Source: Ixodes scapularis (taxonomy: Eukaryota; Arthropoda; Arachnida; Ixodida; Ixodidae). Taken from it: a stretch of 64,000 nucleotides of DNA. The notes under the pieces were generated by a model. That model was not told the DNA's origin. It saw only the letters and a list, made by a program, of their open reading frames with translations, and did no database searches. The position numbers were made by a program, and so were the translations under genes. The stretch lies in assembly GCF_016920785.2 (NCBI RefSeq), contig NW_024609857.1, forward strand, positions 67,516,252-67,580,251, in the 5' to 3' direction. Positions 12,720 to 22,300 of the stretch are shown piece after piece (position 1 is the stretch's first letter; every line of letters begins with the position of its first letter).

Positions 12720-13134
12720 TAATGCCGCGCGCGTAGCTGGCCAAGTAGGCAGCACGGCCGTGGCCTAACGGTTATCGTGCTTGCTTCCCACGCGAAGTAC
12801 CTGTGTTTCGATCCCTGGGAGCAACGCGTCTTTTATTTATTTATTGCAATTTAGTGTTCTGGTAAATTCGAAGACTCTCTTGTATGTTTGAGGTCAATAT
12901 GTTCTACGCGCCGAATCTTCTACGCCGACTGCTCCAGAAGCGCACGTATGTACAAAAGGGGATCCGCGTGGCGACCCAGAGTCAGTCTCGCTTCAGCGTT
13001 TGATCCTGATGTTTCGCCGCCATCGACTCTTGCGACGCTAGCCTTTTTTCTATTTTGTTTTTTGGGTGCAAGTTTGCCCCATTAAACGTTTGGTTTACTT
13101 GAGTTTTCGTCGCCTCATCACTTGTCATTCGTGA
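12720..13134 (+). repeat. 3' LTR of the decayed Gypsy copy
   Basis: A polypurine tract (AAAAGGGGCAG, about 12709-12719) precedes it. The stretch contains a TATA-like GTACAAAAGGGG near 12950, a CAGTCTCGCTTCAGCG start-site-like region and ATTAAACG polyadenylation-like sequence, then ends near TTCGTGACA. Exact ends are uncertain because the partner LTR is missing. Confidence 0.5.
12753..12830 (+). repeat. tRNA-Gly-like sequence inside the LTR region
   Basis: GTGGCCTAACGGTTATCGTG resembles an A box and GTTTCGATCCC a B box. Between them, GCTTCCCACGCGAAG looks like an anticodon arm with CCC. The acceptor stem does not pair, so this is not a working tRNA. It is either a tRNA-derived SINE head or an internal Pol III promoter captured by the LTR. 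A TTTATTTATTTATT tail follows. Confidence 0.45.
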
Positions 13135-13576
13135 CAAGTGATGACAATATTTCTAATATTACCCAGTAAGTGTCCAATATAGATAAATATTGCGATAATC
13201 TTGATATAGCTATCCAATATTACACAGTATGTGCCCAATAATGCTAAATGTCGAGACGATCTGGGAATAGCTGGACAATGCTTGTGTTCTTTTTAAATTT
13301 ATTTCTCGATACTGTTTTATACTTGAGGGGGGTAAGCACCAGTGCCGCTTGGATAGTTTTTTTTTCAACCCCCCCCCCCCCCCGCTTATACATGGTAAAT
13401 AAAGCTATTTTTATTATTATTATTATGTTACCGACATATTTTTTTGTATGGGCTCAATACTAGTAAAATATTGGGATAGTTTTGGTATAGCTGTCCAGTA
13501 TTATCCAGTATGTGCCAAAATTAGTAAATATTGGGACAATATTGTTATTGCTAGAAAATATTTCCAGTATTATCCA
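13135..13576. repeat. CCAATATTGG-type array of element A, middle part
   Basis: The array of element A resumes after the Gypsy fragment. At about 13280-13424 it is interrupted by a short piece ending in TAAATAAAGC and (TTA)n, probably the truncated 3' end of a LINE, with a run of about 15 C. The array then continues to ATTATCCA, where element B begins. Confidence 0.7.
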
Positions 13577-13589
13577 CCCAGACAGCACA

Positions 13590-15165
13590 CGACGTCGGGC
13601 CAACATTGTTATTTAATTGACAAACAATGGTCCAATATTGGGCCACTGTGGCCATCGTAGGACCAATGTTGGTGGTACACTGGAATATAATGGCCAACGT
13701 TGGCCTGACTTGACCAACGGCTCACCAACATTGGTAATCAATTGGCTTAGGCTGGCCAACATTGGCCTACATCAGGCAATGGCTTACCAACGTTGGCAAT
13801 CGATTGGTTTAGACTGGCCGACATTGGCCAACCTCAGCCAACGGCTTAGCAACGTTGGCAATCGGGTGGCTTAGGTTGGCCAACATTGGCCTGTCTTAGC
13901 CAATTGGTTACGAACATTGGTAATTAATTGGCTTAGGCTGGCCAACATTGGTCTATGTTAGCCAATGAGTTGCCATCATTGCTAATCGATTGGCTAAGGC
14001 AGGCCAATGTTGGCCAGCTTAAGCCAATCAATTACCGACATTGGTAATTGATTGACTTAGGCTGGGCAACATTGGCCTGTCTTAGCCAGTGGCTTACCAA
14101 TGTTATATATAATTGGCTGTTCTTTTAATGTGCTGATTGCGCACGCTGAGAACAATCTCTAGCTATGCCTCCGGGGGGAACGATTCTTCTGTTTTCACAC
14201 GCAGAGCAAGTTAGCAACTGAATTAGAACGCTGTATGCATTGCGAGCTGTAGCAAGTTTGAACGTCCACGCAGAAAAAAACCGTGTTCGGTGACAGGTTA
14301 AAAATAAACGCTAAGGAGGAGGTCGACTCCTCCTGATCTTTCGATCTACAAATATGGAAAAAGATGGGAGGAGCTTCTACCACCTGTCACCGACTATAAC
14401 TAACACGCGTCTTCCCAAAACTGAGAGTTATGCTTAGTAAATTCCACACGAAATACAAAATGCACGCTTCCTTCGATTTGTGTATATGTCTATACGGCAA
14501 AAAGCATAGTGCCTCTTCTCTTATGCCCATTTAGCGACGCAGCCGGGAAACCCTTCCAAAGAGGGGGGGGGGGGGGGGGAGGGGAGGCAGGGTTCAACCC
14601 CAAAATTTCCACCCGCCTCCCCAACCTAGGACACGGGTGTATTGTCAGCTGTATGTGATCTTGAAAATCTCAAGGCAACCCGCTTTGCTGAGCCGCAAAA
14701 CGCGGCCTATAATTCAGACTGAACCGGACAAAATTAAAAAAATAAATAAAAAGCCCTAATAATTTTAGCAAAAAAATAAAACCTCAAACAAATATCCGGC
14801 GACTGATTAAGCAATGACATGTCTTCGTGAATAAAAAATTGCGTTGAATTAACATCTTGAACACCCTATGTTTGAGGTAGGAGGTGACATAAAGCTGATG
14901 CGCATTTCAATCTGCAAAGAAAGGTTATCACGCAACATATAACAGAAGAAGCTGAGCATTATGCCTGCTTGCCCAAAAATGACTTCAAAGTGCGTACAAA
15001 ATACGGCAATTCTGCAGTACTGACTACGGTAGTGACAACGCCCTCAGAAATATAAGCTGTAATAGAGCCAAAGGGTTACCAAAGTTGGCAATCGATTGGT
15101 TTAAGCTGGCCACCAATTGCCTGTCTTAGCCAGTGGCCTACCAACGTTGGTAATTGATTGGCTTA
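13590..15165. repeat. element B left array (about 64-bp unit) with an insertion
   Basis: The main array at 13590-14115 repeats a unit like TTGGCTTAGGCTGGCCAACA, then TTGGCCTGTCTTAGCCA, then a TTACCAACGTTGGTAAT half. Each unit therefore contains two palindromes. Units reappear at 15060-15165 after about 940 bp of unrelated DNA. That DNA contains a small inverted pair (TCGGTGACAGGT near 14289 and ACCTGTCACCGA near 14383) and a run of about 18 G near 14565. No gene is recognised within it. Confidence 0.75.
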
Positions 15166-15469
15166 AAAACAAACAAATTAGTCGTTAGTTGTTTATACAG
15201 CAGGAGTTCAGTCTGCCAGAACATGGCGACATTGTTACCCACTGTAGATGAGCAATTTAGCCAGTGCGGTACAACCGCTAGCCAGGGGTCTTTAACGTGC
15301 ACCACGCAGTACTGATACACGACCGCACGCCCGTACGATGCTCATCCAGATCGAAACGGTGAGGGGTGGGGCTCGAACCCAGGATCCCTGGGTTCTGCAG
15401 CGCGAGCTTTCGCTCCACGCGCGTCGATCTGGGTGTGCGCTTTAACCCACTCGGCCACCGATCCCCCCC
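15166..15469 (-). mobile_element. full-length tRNA-derived SINE (304 bp)
   Basis: This is a minus-strand copy flanked by the exact 12-bp target duplication TTGATTGGCTTA (15154-15165 and 15470-15481). On its own strand it starts GGGGGATCGGTGGCCGAGTG (A box) with a B-box-like GGGTTCGAGCCCC. It ends with a T-rich AATTTGTTTGTTTTT tail rather than poly-A. It inserted into the array of element B. It resembles the tRNA-derived SINEs known from ixodid ticks (family knowledge; identity not checked). Confidence 0.85.
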
Positions 15470-15481
15470 TTGATTGGCTTA

Positions 15482-16113
15482 GTCTGGTGTGATGAGCGAT
15501 CCCGCGACCAGCCGAAGAGGACGAGAAAGAAGACGACGAGGTGGGGGCATGCGAGGAGCGCGAGAGGGGATTCGGGCGGTTGACAAAGGACGGTGCAGAC
15601 GCGACCAGGCCGGACCTCCGTCGGCGTGACCAGACGTCAAAAGGCCCGACCCACAACCCACTTCTCACGCAGTCCGGGCGCCAACCTTCCGGAGGTAGAC
15701 AAGACTGCATGCGTGGCGCAGTTGAACACCCGCTGCCACTCCGTGCCACAGATGTTCTGGGCCTGACTCAAGCCTTCGGCCAACGCCCAACTGCCTCGTC
15801 GCTACGTCCTTCGGCCCAGACATTGGCGGACACCTGGTCATAGGCTGCCACCGGCGTACGGGGCCTGATTCAAGCCTTCGGCCATCGGTCAACTGCCTCG
15901 TCAGTACCTCCGGACCTCGGCCCTGACGTCGTAGACCCCTGATCATCGGCTACCACGGGTGCAACGCCGCAAGGACTGAAAAGTCGTGAGCGAGGGACTT
16001 TTTAGGGGACACTCAAACCTTTACAGTTGTTGAAGTGCTGCTTGGGAGTGTGCTTTACTAAGACCAATGTGGGTTTGAAAGCGTTGATCTTTGACCTTTG
16101 GATCTTTTCGTAG
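15482..16113. other. element B interior with a duplicated ~100-bp block
   Basis: Two similar tandem blocks start at about 15762 and 15866 (both contain TCAAGCCTTCGGCCA and CAACTGCCTCGTC). No domain is recognised. The stretch may hold upstream exons of the DUF4806-like gene, but I cannot place any. Confidence 0.4.
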
Positions 16114-16270
16114 ATGCCATCAGTGCGAAGCTAACAATTGAAGAATCGGCAGCTTAAAAATGGTGCTGAAGTGGCTGCCAGGGTCTTGCGACAGGGGAGG
16201 CTGCAGGAAGAGGCGTTCGGAAGCTGTAATAGCTTCCCAGCCCCAGGACCTTCCCCAGGACCAGGCATAG
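16114..16270 (+). pseudogene. DUF4806-like terminal exon of element B
   Basis: After an acceptor-like TTTTCGTAG, the frame reads ISAKLTIEESAA. A one-base shift at an A-run near 16156 then continues as a WLPGSCDRGGCRKRR-type tail, with a stop at 16268-16270. AATAAA follows at 16303-16308. The pattern (an amphipathic KLTIEE segment, then a WL...DRGG-R-basic end) matches the terminal exon in element A (25662) and the C-terminal part of the gene in element C. DUF4806 proteins are commonly encoded beside transposase in animal CMC elements. Only this last exon is recognisable. Confidence 0.55.
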
Positions 16271-16642
16271 GCTCCCCGCTGAGCCTCCTCCCTAGCCCCT
16301 TTCAATAAAAGTTCCGAAAAAAGTATTAATTGATCTTGAATTAGTCATTTGCTCGCCAGATAAAATAGTGCACAGACAAAGCATAGGAGGACCTTGCCAT
16401 TTGTGCCCAGAATGTTTTTCTTGCAGTGGGTTGCTAATAAAGGTGTATCCACACGACGGACCGGGCCGCGGACCGATTGATCACGTGATGGGCGGCCCGC
16501 GGGCCGCCCGGCTGCAATGGGCATCCACACGGCGGACCAAAAGAGCAGACGACAGTGTGAACGGGCCGGTCTAACCCTCGACCTCAAAGCTCCACCAAAT
16601 GCATGCAGCGAGCTGCTTTGAGGCTATTTGTAAGGAGCCAAG

Positions 16643-16786
16643 ATGGAGGTTGAACGAAAGCGACTTGTGGCCGCGGTGGCCCTGGCGTTGACTATTGAGG
16701 ACGAGGAGGACTTAAGTGATCCGAAAAGGGCATGCATCATTGTCCCACAGAGCGGGGAATTGCTCCACGAGCGCGATGAAGTAAAG
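16643..16786 (+). pseudogene. N-terminus of a Harbinger transposase-like ORF
   Basis: From ATG at 16643 the frame reads MEVERKRLVAAVALALTI, then an acidic stretch EDEEDLSD. This RR-LVAA-ALAL-acidic start is typical of animal Harbinger transposases. It is cut after about 47 codons by the LINE insertion, and no DDE domain survives. Confidence 0.55.
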
Positions 16787-18600
16787 TAGTAGTAGTAGTA
16801 TAAAACGTTTATTTGAACCGCTTTAAGGGGGAGGGGGAGAGGAATGAGTCAATGGCATCGCGGCCTGGACTCGCGGTGTGGGGGAAGGGAATTATATATG
16901 TACTTCTATGCCAGCTTCGTGGATATAATCCAGAAGCGTGCGTAGAGTTTGATATTGCTTATCTGGAGGGCCTGGGGGAAAGACCCAGTCCTCCATGGAT
17001 GTCACCCCGTCCTCTAAGTGCTTCTTCCTTGTGGCCTCAAGGCCTTTGCAGCCCCATAACAGGTGAACTAGGTCGACCGCATGTTGGGGGTCCTTGCAGT
17101 AGCAGCATGTCGGTGGTGTGCGCGCCTTTTCCCACGCTGCTCTTCTGTTCGGCGTGCAGGCGGTATTGGTTCTAATGCGAGTTAAGAGCACCCTCGTTCT
17201 CCGCCCAAAGCCTCGCGGCAGTGGGTCGGAGATGGGTGGAAGGTGCTCCTTCAGCGCAGTACGGGACGAAAGTTTTATCTGCTGTTTAGCTTCGTCGGGG
17301 TCATAGTCGTCTTCGTCTTCGTCATCTTCGGGTGAGGAAGATGCGTAGCCGTAATCATGGAGGTGGCAGGGCGGCTTCTGCGTCTCGCGGAGTGTAACTA
17401 TTAGCGCGCGAGCTGCAGAGTGGGCCTGCTCATTGCCAGCTATGCCTGCGTGGGCGGGCGCCCAGGACAGCTGGACTTTTGTACCTTGCAGAGAAAGTTG
17501 GAGGGCCATCTTTTTTATGGATTTTGCTCTCTTGCAGGGGCTGTTCCTATTTCTGCACTCGGTGAGCGAGGCTACCGAGTCCGTAAAAACGTGGAGCTCT
17601 TTTGGTCTAATGGTTGTGTCGTTGAGGACTGTTTCAATCGCATATTGAATCGCTCCGAGTTCGCCACCCTTGACGGAGGTGCTGTTTGGTAATTGTTTGG
17701 AAGATATAATTCCTTTTCCTGGTATTGCCACTGCGACCGTAGCAAGTTGGTCTGGGAGTGTCGCGAAAGCCGCGTCTGTGTAGACGGCTAGCTTCTCCGC
17801 CGAGCTTTCCCAGGTCTGTATTCGTTTGTTGTGGCTACTGGCTTGCGATTTCTGACGATCTGGATGTCTCAAGCTCGCGTTCTTCGGGATGGGCTTGCCT
17901 TCTACGAGGTCGATGTAGTCTAACCAAGGAGGGTCGTTTTCTGGGAAGTCGGGAAGCGGGAGTTTAAGTGCTTTAATCAGACTGAGAATGGTTCTGCCGG
18001 GTCGTGAGTGTTGCAGTCGTTCACGGTGGGCGGCAGATCGTACCATTACAGTTTCTTGTAAGTTGTTGAGCTGGGCATGTTCCATTAGTGTCCCTATTGG
18101 TGTGAATCGAGGTAAGCCGGTAATTACCCGTGCAGCTTGTCTGTTGATGGTTTCCAGTTTTTTCCACTGGCTTTTTGAGATGTTGTAATACGAAGCGCAG
18201 TAGCAGACTTTTGATACGATGAGTGCCTTCACCATCTGACGTGCAATTCCTTCGTTCGCTCCGCCTCTGGAGCTGCATATCCTTCTGATGACATGGATGA
18301 TTGCCTTGCATTGCTGGCTGATTTTGGTCATCCAGGTTCTGCACGAGCCGTCTTCATCGATGTACATTCCGAGTATTCTGATCGAGGTAGATGGTTGGAT
18401 TCTGTTGCCTGCTAGCGTTAAGTACATCTGACTGGCGATGCCAGCTTTTCTTTGTTTACGGGATGCGACGACCACATAGGTCGTTTTCTCCGGGGATGCA
18501 GTGAGGCCGACCCTATTGAGATGGGTTTGCACTTCGTCCAATCCGGCTTCGTCTTGAACAGTTGGCTTCGTCTTCTTCGTCTTGAACAGTTGGCGCCAAA
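16787..18600 (-). pseudogene. 5'-truncated LINE ORF2 (I-like clade) with RNase H
   Basis: A 581-codon open frame (16892-18637) encodes the RT thumb region (ILGMYIDEDG, MVKALIVSKVCYC), then an RNase H domain. The RNase H has its motifs in order: YTDAAF (first Asp), GGELGAIQYAIE (Glu), VFTDS (Asp) and the WAPAHAGIAGNEQAH end. A zinc-binding tail follows (CCYCKDPQHAVDLVHLLWGC). A C-terminal RNase H in a non-LTR element points to I-group LINEs. The 3' end on the minus strand is a (TAC)n tail at 16786-16800. The apurinic endonuclease and RT catalytic core are missing because of 5' truncation. It remains open, so it is probably a fairly recent insertion. The first residues of the frame are probably Harbinger DNA. 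Confidence 0.8.
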
Positions 18601-18859
18601 AGAAGACGACGTTGGATTTGGATTCCAATCCAAACAAAAGTCAGCTTGTTGCCAGACTTAGCACTTCAATTATGCTAAAAACGCCGCGGTCCGCCGCCAA
18701 GGTCCGGGCGAGAAAAGCGCTTGGCATTTCTCACAAGCGCGGGCCGCGGACCGCCGGCGGACCTCGAAAAGCGGTGACGTAAGATCACGTGATGCGCGGC
18801 CCGCGGACCAAAACAGCAATTTGGTCCGTCGTGTGGATACACCTTAAGAAACAGGCCAG

Positions 18860-19388
18860 GGGTTCTTAAAACCCAATGTTGGAATAACCAGGATTTAAAC
18901 ACATTGCCATCATTGCATAGCCAGCATTAAAGATGGCATTAACACTGGGACATGCCAATGAATCAGCTTGACTGCCGATAACGGCCTATTCAATGATTGA
19001 ACTTGTATACCAATGATGGCATAGCCATTGAATTAGTGTGAAAGCCAAAATTGGCATAGCCAATGACATAGTGTGGATGCCAACGATGGCTGAAATATTG
19101 GTTTAACGATGGCCTAAAAAAGGTGCCAATGATGGCTGGATCATTGTTTGAACGATGACCCAACGTTGGCGCCAGTAACGGCTGGAAGGTTGGTTGAACG
19201 ATGGGCCAACGTTGGTGCCAATGATGGCTGGAACATTGGTTGAACGATGGACCAACGTTGGTGCCAATGGCTGGGCCAACATTGGAAGAAGTTGCGCTCG
19301 GCCAGAATACCAATGTTGGACCAACCTCCGGAGCCAGCGTTTGCCATTGTTGGCCCAATGTAGGTCCAACATTGGTGTGCTGCCTGGG
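18860..19388. repeat. element B right array (about 47-bp unit)
   Basis: Repeats such as GGTTGAACGATGGGCCAACG and TTGGTGCCAATGATGGCTGG run up to the GTGTGCTGCCTGGG terminus. The unit differs from the left array in length and sequence but keeps the CCAACGTTGG palindrome. Open frames across it are repeat artefacts. Confidence 0.75.
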
Positions 19389-19437
19389 CAGTAGGTGTCC
19401 AATATTGATAAATATCGGGACAATCTTGAGTATAGCT

Positions 19438-19861
19438 CAGGGGTGGCCAGGCTGACCCGACCTAAGAGCCGCAAACAAAACCACGAAACTTCCAAGAGCC
19501 GCGGGGCGGTGGGGGGGGGGGGGGGGGGAAGGTGAGGCAAACTTTTGTTTATAGCAATAAACGAACCTCGAACTATATATACTTTCAATATATACGAATC
19601 AAAAGCAGTCCAACTGTACGTAAGGTAAGCAGAAGCACAAGACTACCAAAACGCAACCTGTCTTTCGATTTAAAAGCGTTCCATTTCTCTTTTCGGGGAA
19701 GTGCTCGTGTGACCGGGAGGGAGGCGGAGGAGTTTGGCGGTGGGGGGCGCGGGGGGGGGGGGGGGGGGGGGGGAGTAGGGGCGGGGGCCGCGAGCCGCGA
19801 GCCGCACTTTAACACGCGAAGAGCTGCATGCGGCTCGCGAGCCGCAGCTGGGCCACCCCTG
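19438..19861. mobile_element. non-autonomous hAT element
   Basis: The ends are CAGGGGTGGCCAGGC and GCTGGGCCACCCCTG. The flanking target duplication is imperfect: GTATAGCT on the left, CTATAGCT on the right two bases out. It sits in the CCAATATTGG array of element A, whose unit reads ...GGTATAGCTGGAC on an uninterrupted copy. The element contains two long G runs. It is non-coding. Confidence 0.75.
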
Positions 19862-20130
19862 GACTATAGCTGGACAATATTACCAATATCATCCTGTGTG
19901 TTCCCAATATAAGTAAATATTGAGATAATCCTGGTATAGCTGTCTAATATTATCCCGCATGTGTCCAATATTGGGACAATTTTGGTATAGCTGCAGAATA
20001 CTACCAATATTATCTAGTATGCACCCAATATTGGTAAATATTAGAACGATCTTTATAAAGCTGGAAAATATTGTCCATATTACCCTGTATGTGCCCAATA
20101 TTCGTAAATATTCGGACAATCTTGATATAG
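19862..20130. repeat. CCAATATTGG-type array of element A, inner end
   Basis: The array continues to ATATTCGGACAATCTTGATA and then stops at unique sequence. This marks the inner border of the left array of element A. Confidence 0.7.
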
Positions 20131-20794
20131 ATCTTCCCAGTGTAGTCTCGCACGAAGTGATTTACAGCGCGCGTCCATAGTTTTGTGAGTGTACGTCAGT
20201 GTTGTCCGACTGCGCTGGGCTGTGGATTTGCTCGTCAGTGGGCTGTGGCAACCTGCGTAGGTGCGATTCCGGACGCTGCTGGCGGCTAAATTAACGCCTT
20301 TTATTGTTCATTTTGCATTTTATGACGAATATATTTTATGGAGGTCTTTAAAAAAGCATTGTACAATTTATGGAAACAAAAACAAAAAAACGAAAGCCAT
20401 TTTTGCTGAGTCCGTGCGTGACAAAACAAGAAACAAAAAACAGGATTGTGTGTTTTATTTAATGTTGATATTTTACGGCGCCATTTACTGAACCGTGTCA
20501 GTCTACATCAATCTTAACTGTCAAACATATTTGACCACACAAGACAGCCGAAATGTATGAGCATTCCTTGCTCACAACATGAAATTCAATAAGTCTCATC
20601 AATCGAACGACATATATTGTACGTACCCCACGGTGCCGCGTTATCCGAACCGAATTTATTTGAGAGAGGTCTCAAATAGCACAGCAGATCTAATATAGTG
20701 TCGACGACAGTCACATACCAGTGGCGTGCCAACTTGTTTTTGAGTGGGGGGCAAACCAGACCCCCGCCCCCGGGTCCCACATTTTTACTAGTGA
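20131..20794. other. element A interior, no gene recognised
   Basis: This is unique sequence with no domain recognised. Near 20721, CAGTGGCGTGCC followed by G/C runs looks like the end of a hAT-type element, but no partner end was found. Confidence 0.35.
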
Positions 20795-22300
20795 TGGGCC
20801 GAACTCTTGTCGAATCGAAAATTCAGCGCCGAGTCTTAGGATTCGGCTAAGCCGAACTTTTGCCGATCTTTTCCAAAGATTCGGCAAAGGTTCAGCAAAA
20901 ATACACTCTTACCAGACTTAACGTTAATATTTAGTTTTTTTGTGACAAAATAAAAGGTCTTATGTTTTTTTAACTTAAATACAACATGTAGTGTCCATTG
21001 ACACAGTTATTACGAAATAAGGTGATAATCTACAAGATAATTGTATCGGTGTCGCTTTTGGTGTTTAGTGGGAATTTTCGTGTCTGCTTGCGGAAAGTGG
21101 TGTGACAAAGGTGGCTGGGCAGTCACGAATCGCGCTACGAGAGTTTTGGTTTTGAGGCATCATCAGCGCACGCCTGCTAGTGTGCTTGCATTGTTAAAAT
21201 AAAGGCAATCTCTGCGTTCTTACTTTCTCTGGGAGTCAACGTTTCGTGCGCGAAAACGAATGCAACGGTTGCTGAAACTTCACCAGAAGAGATAACAATA
21301 TTGTAAATATGCATGTTTGTCGATTTGAGTCATTTGACGTCAGCTTTGCATGAAAGTGTACGTCCCATGTTCGCAACGTCTCGTTTTTAACCTTTAAAAT
21401 GCAGGTTTCTGGTGTTAGGACACACACGGACGTTTAGGAAGATGGGAAGAGTTAGGAATGTCGGATGTGCAACGTCGAGCATGATAGTTCTGTGCTTAGT
21501 TTTATGCAGATACATGAAAATCGCGAAATAACGAGAACTGAAAAACAATATTATTCTGTTTTGGCACAATCTACTTGTGAGCCACAAACAGGATTGTTAT
21601 AATAATAATAATAATAATGATAATAATTTTCTTTGCGTGTAATGGAAGGGGCCCATATGATAGTGTGCGGGGCTAGGCAGACTGGTTGAAAACCAGTCTG
21701 CCTAGCCTCGCAGCAGACATATATATCTACAGAATATACACACTACAGAAAGTACATAAAAAGGAAAAAAAAAAAGAAAGGGGAAAACATGTATTCCATT
21801 ATGACGAGGATGCCAGCTGCATCCCATACATCCTGGCCAGCTCTCGTGACTCCGCCCGTTTGACAGCAGTGTGCTGTGCACACTGAGCGTAATTGGCAGT
21901 TGTCAGTCAATGTTTCAGCTACCTCGTTGCATCAATGAAAAGGTCAAATTAAAATCACGTTATCCAGAATGCACCGCATCATTTGTCACTTGCGCAGTGG
22001 ACTGCGTAAATTGCTAGTCGATCTTCTGTTCTTGAGGCAGACAACATTGAAGAGAGGCGAACCACGCTCGCAAAGGCTCAGAAACGCACAGTTACTGTGT
22101 TGCCTACTCCGCACCTCGCCGTAACCGCTGGTTGTACTAAACTGTACGATGGTAACCGCACGACTGCTCAGCGTCCAATTGCAATCCATGGTCCCGTCGC
22201 GTTCGCGCGCGTGCGCAGACATTTGCCGAACTTTTGCTGAATCTTTGCCGATCTCTCCTTTAAAATTTCGGCACCGGAAGCTCGCCAGATTCGGACCATT
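20795..22300. mobile_element. possible hAT-type element with TAGTGATGGGCCGAA end
   Basis: The left end TAGTGATGGGCCGAAC is followed by GCCGAACTTTTGCCGATC and GATTCGGCAAAGGTTCAGC. The right side (about 22215-22305) carries inverted equivalents (GCCGAACTTTTGCTGAATC, CCAGATTCGGACCATTGC). The ends are diverged and no target duplication is visible. Interior frames are short and unrecognised. A (TAA)n tract and a perfect hairpin lie inside. Confidence 0.45.
21671..21707. repeat. perfect 17-bp hairpin
   Basis: GGCTAGGCAGACTGGTT, loop GAA, exact reverse complement. It follows a (TAA)n stretch and may belong to a LINE 3' end on the minus strand. Function unknown. Confidence 0.7.

Larger units (their letters stand above)
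9371..13134 (+). mobile_element. 5'-truncated, decayed Gypsy-class LTR retrotransposon
   Basis: The fragment starts inside the protease region and runs through reverse transcriptase, RNase H and integrase to a 3' LTR. There is no gag and no 5' LTR. CCAATATTGG array units lie on both sides, so it sits within the left array of element A. Left and right limits are where array similarity stops and resumes, and are approximate. Confidence 0.75.
16441..18844 (+). mobile_element. PIF/Harbinger-type transposon interrupted by a LINE
   Basis: It has exact 22-bp terminal inverted repeats starting AGGTGTATCCACACG and the 3-bp target duplication TAA (16438-16440 and 18845-18847), which is the Harbinger TWA pattern. 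Subterminal DNA is GC-rich with GGCCGCGGACC-like motifs on both sides. It contains the start of a Harbinger-like ORF and a reverse-oriented LINE that occupies most of its length. Confidence 0.8.
13577..19388 (+). mobile_element. element B: CMC/EnSpm-like transposon with GGCCAACATTGGCC arrays
   Basis: The ends are CCCAGACAGCACAC at 13577 and the inverse GTGTGCTGCCTGGG ending at 19388, with a 2-bp duplication CA (13575-13576 and 19389-19390). Removing B rejoins the array unit TTATCCAGTAGGTGTCC of element A. Subterminal arrays (13590-14115 with a continuation at 15060-15165, and 18860-19385) use units centred on GGCCAACATTGGCC or CCAACGTTGG. The interior holds a SINE, a DUF4806-like terminal exon and a Harbinger element. 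B is clearly younger than A. I see no transposase in B. Confidence 0.75.

Noticed and set aside
13590..14115. Regularly spaced repeats resembling a CRISPR array
   Set aside because: The units are degenerate palindromic satellites in a eukaryotic transposon with no unique spacers and no cas genes.
15342..15749. Minus-strand frame of 135 codons
   Set aside because: Runs through the SINE head and adjacent unrecognised DNA; no domain.
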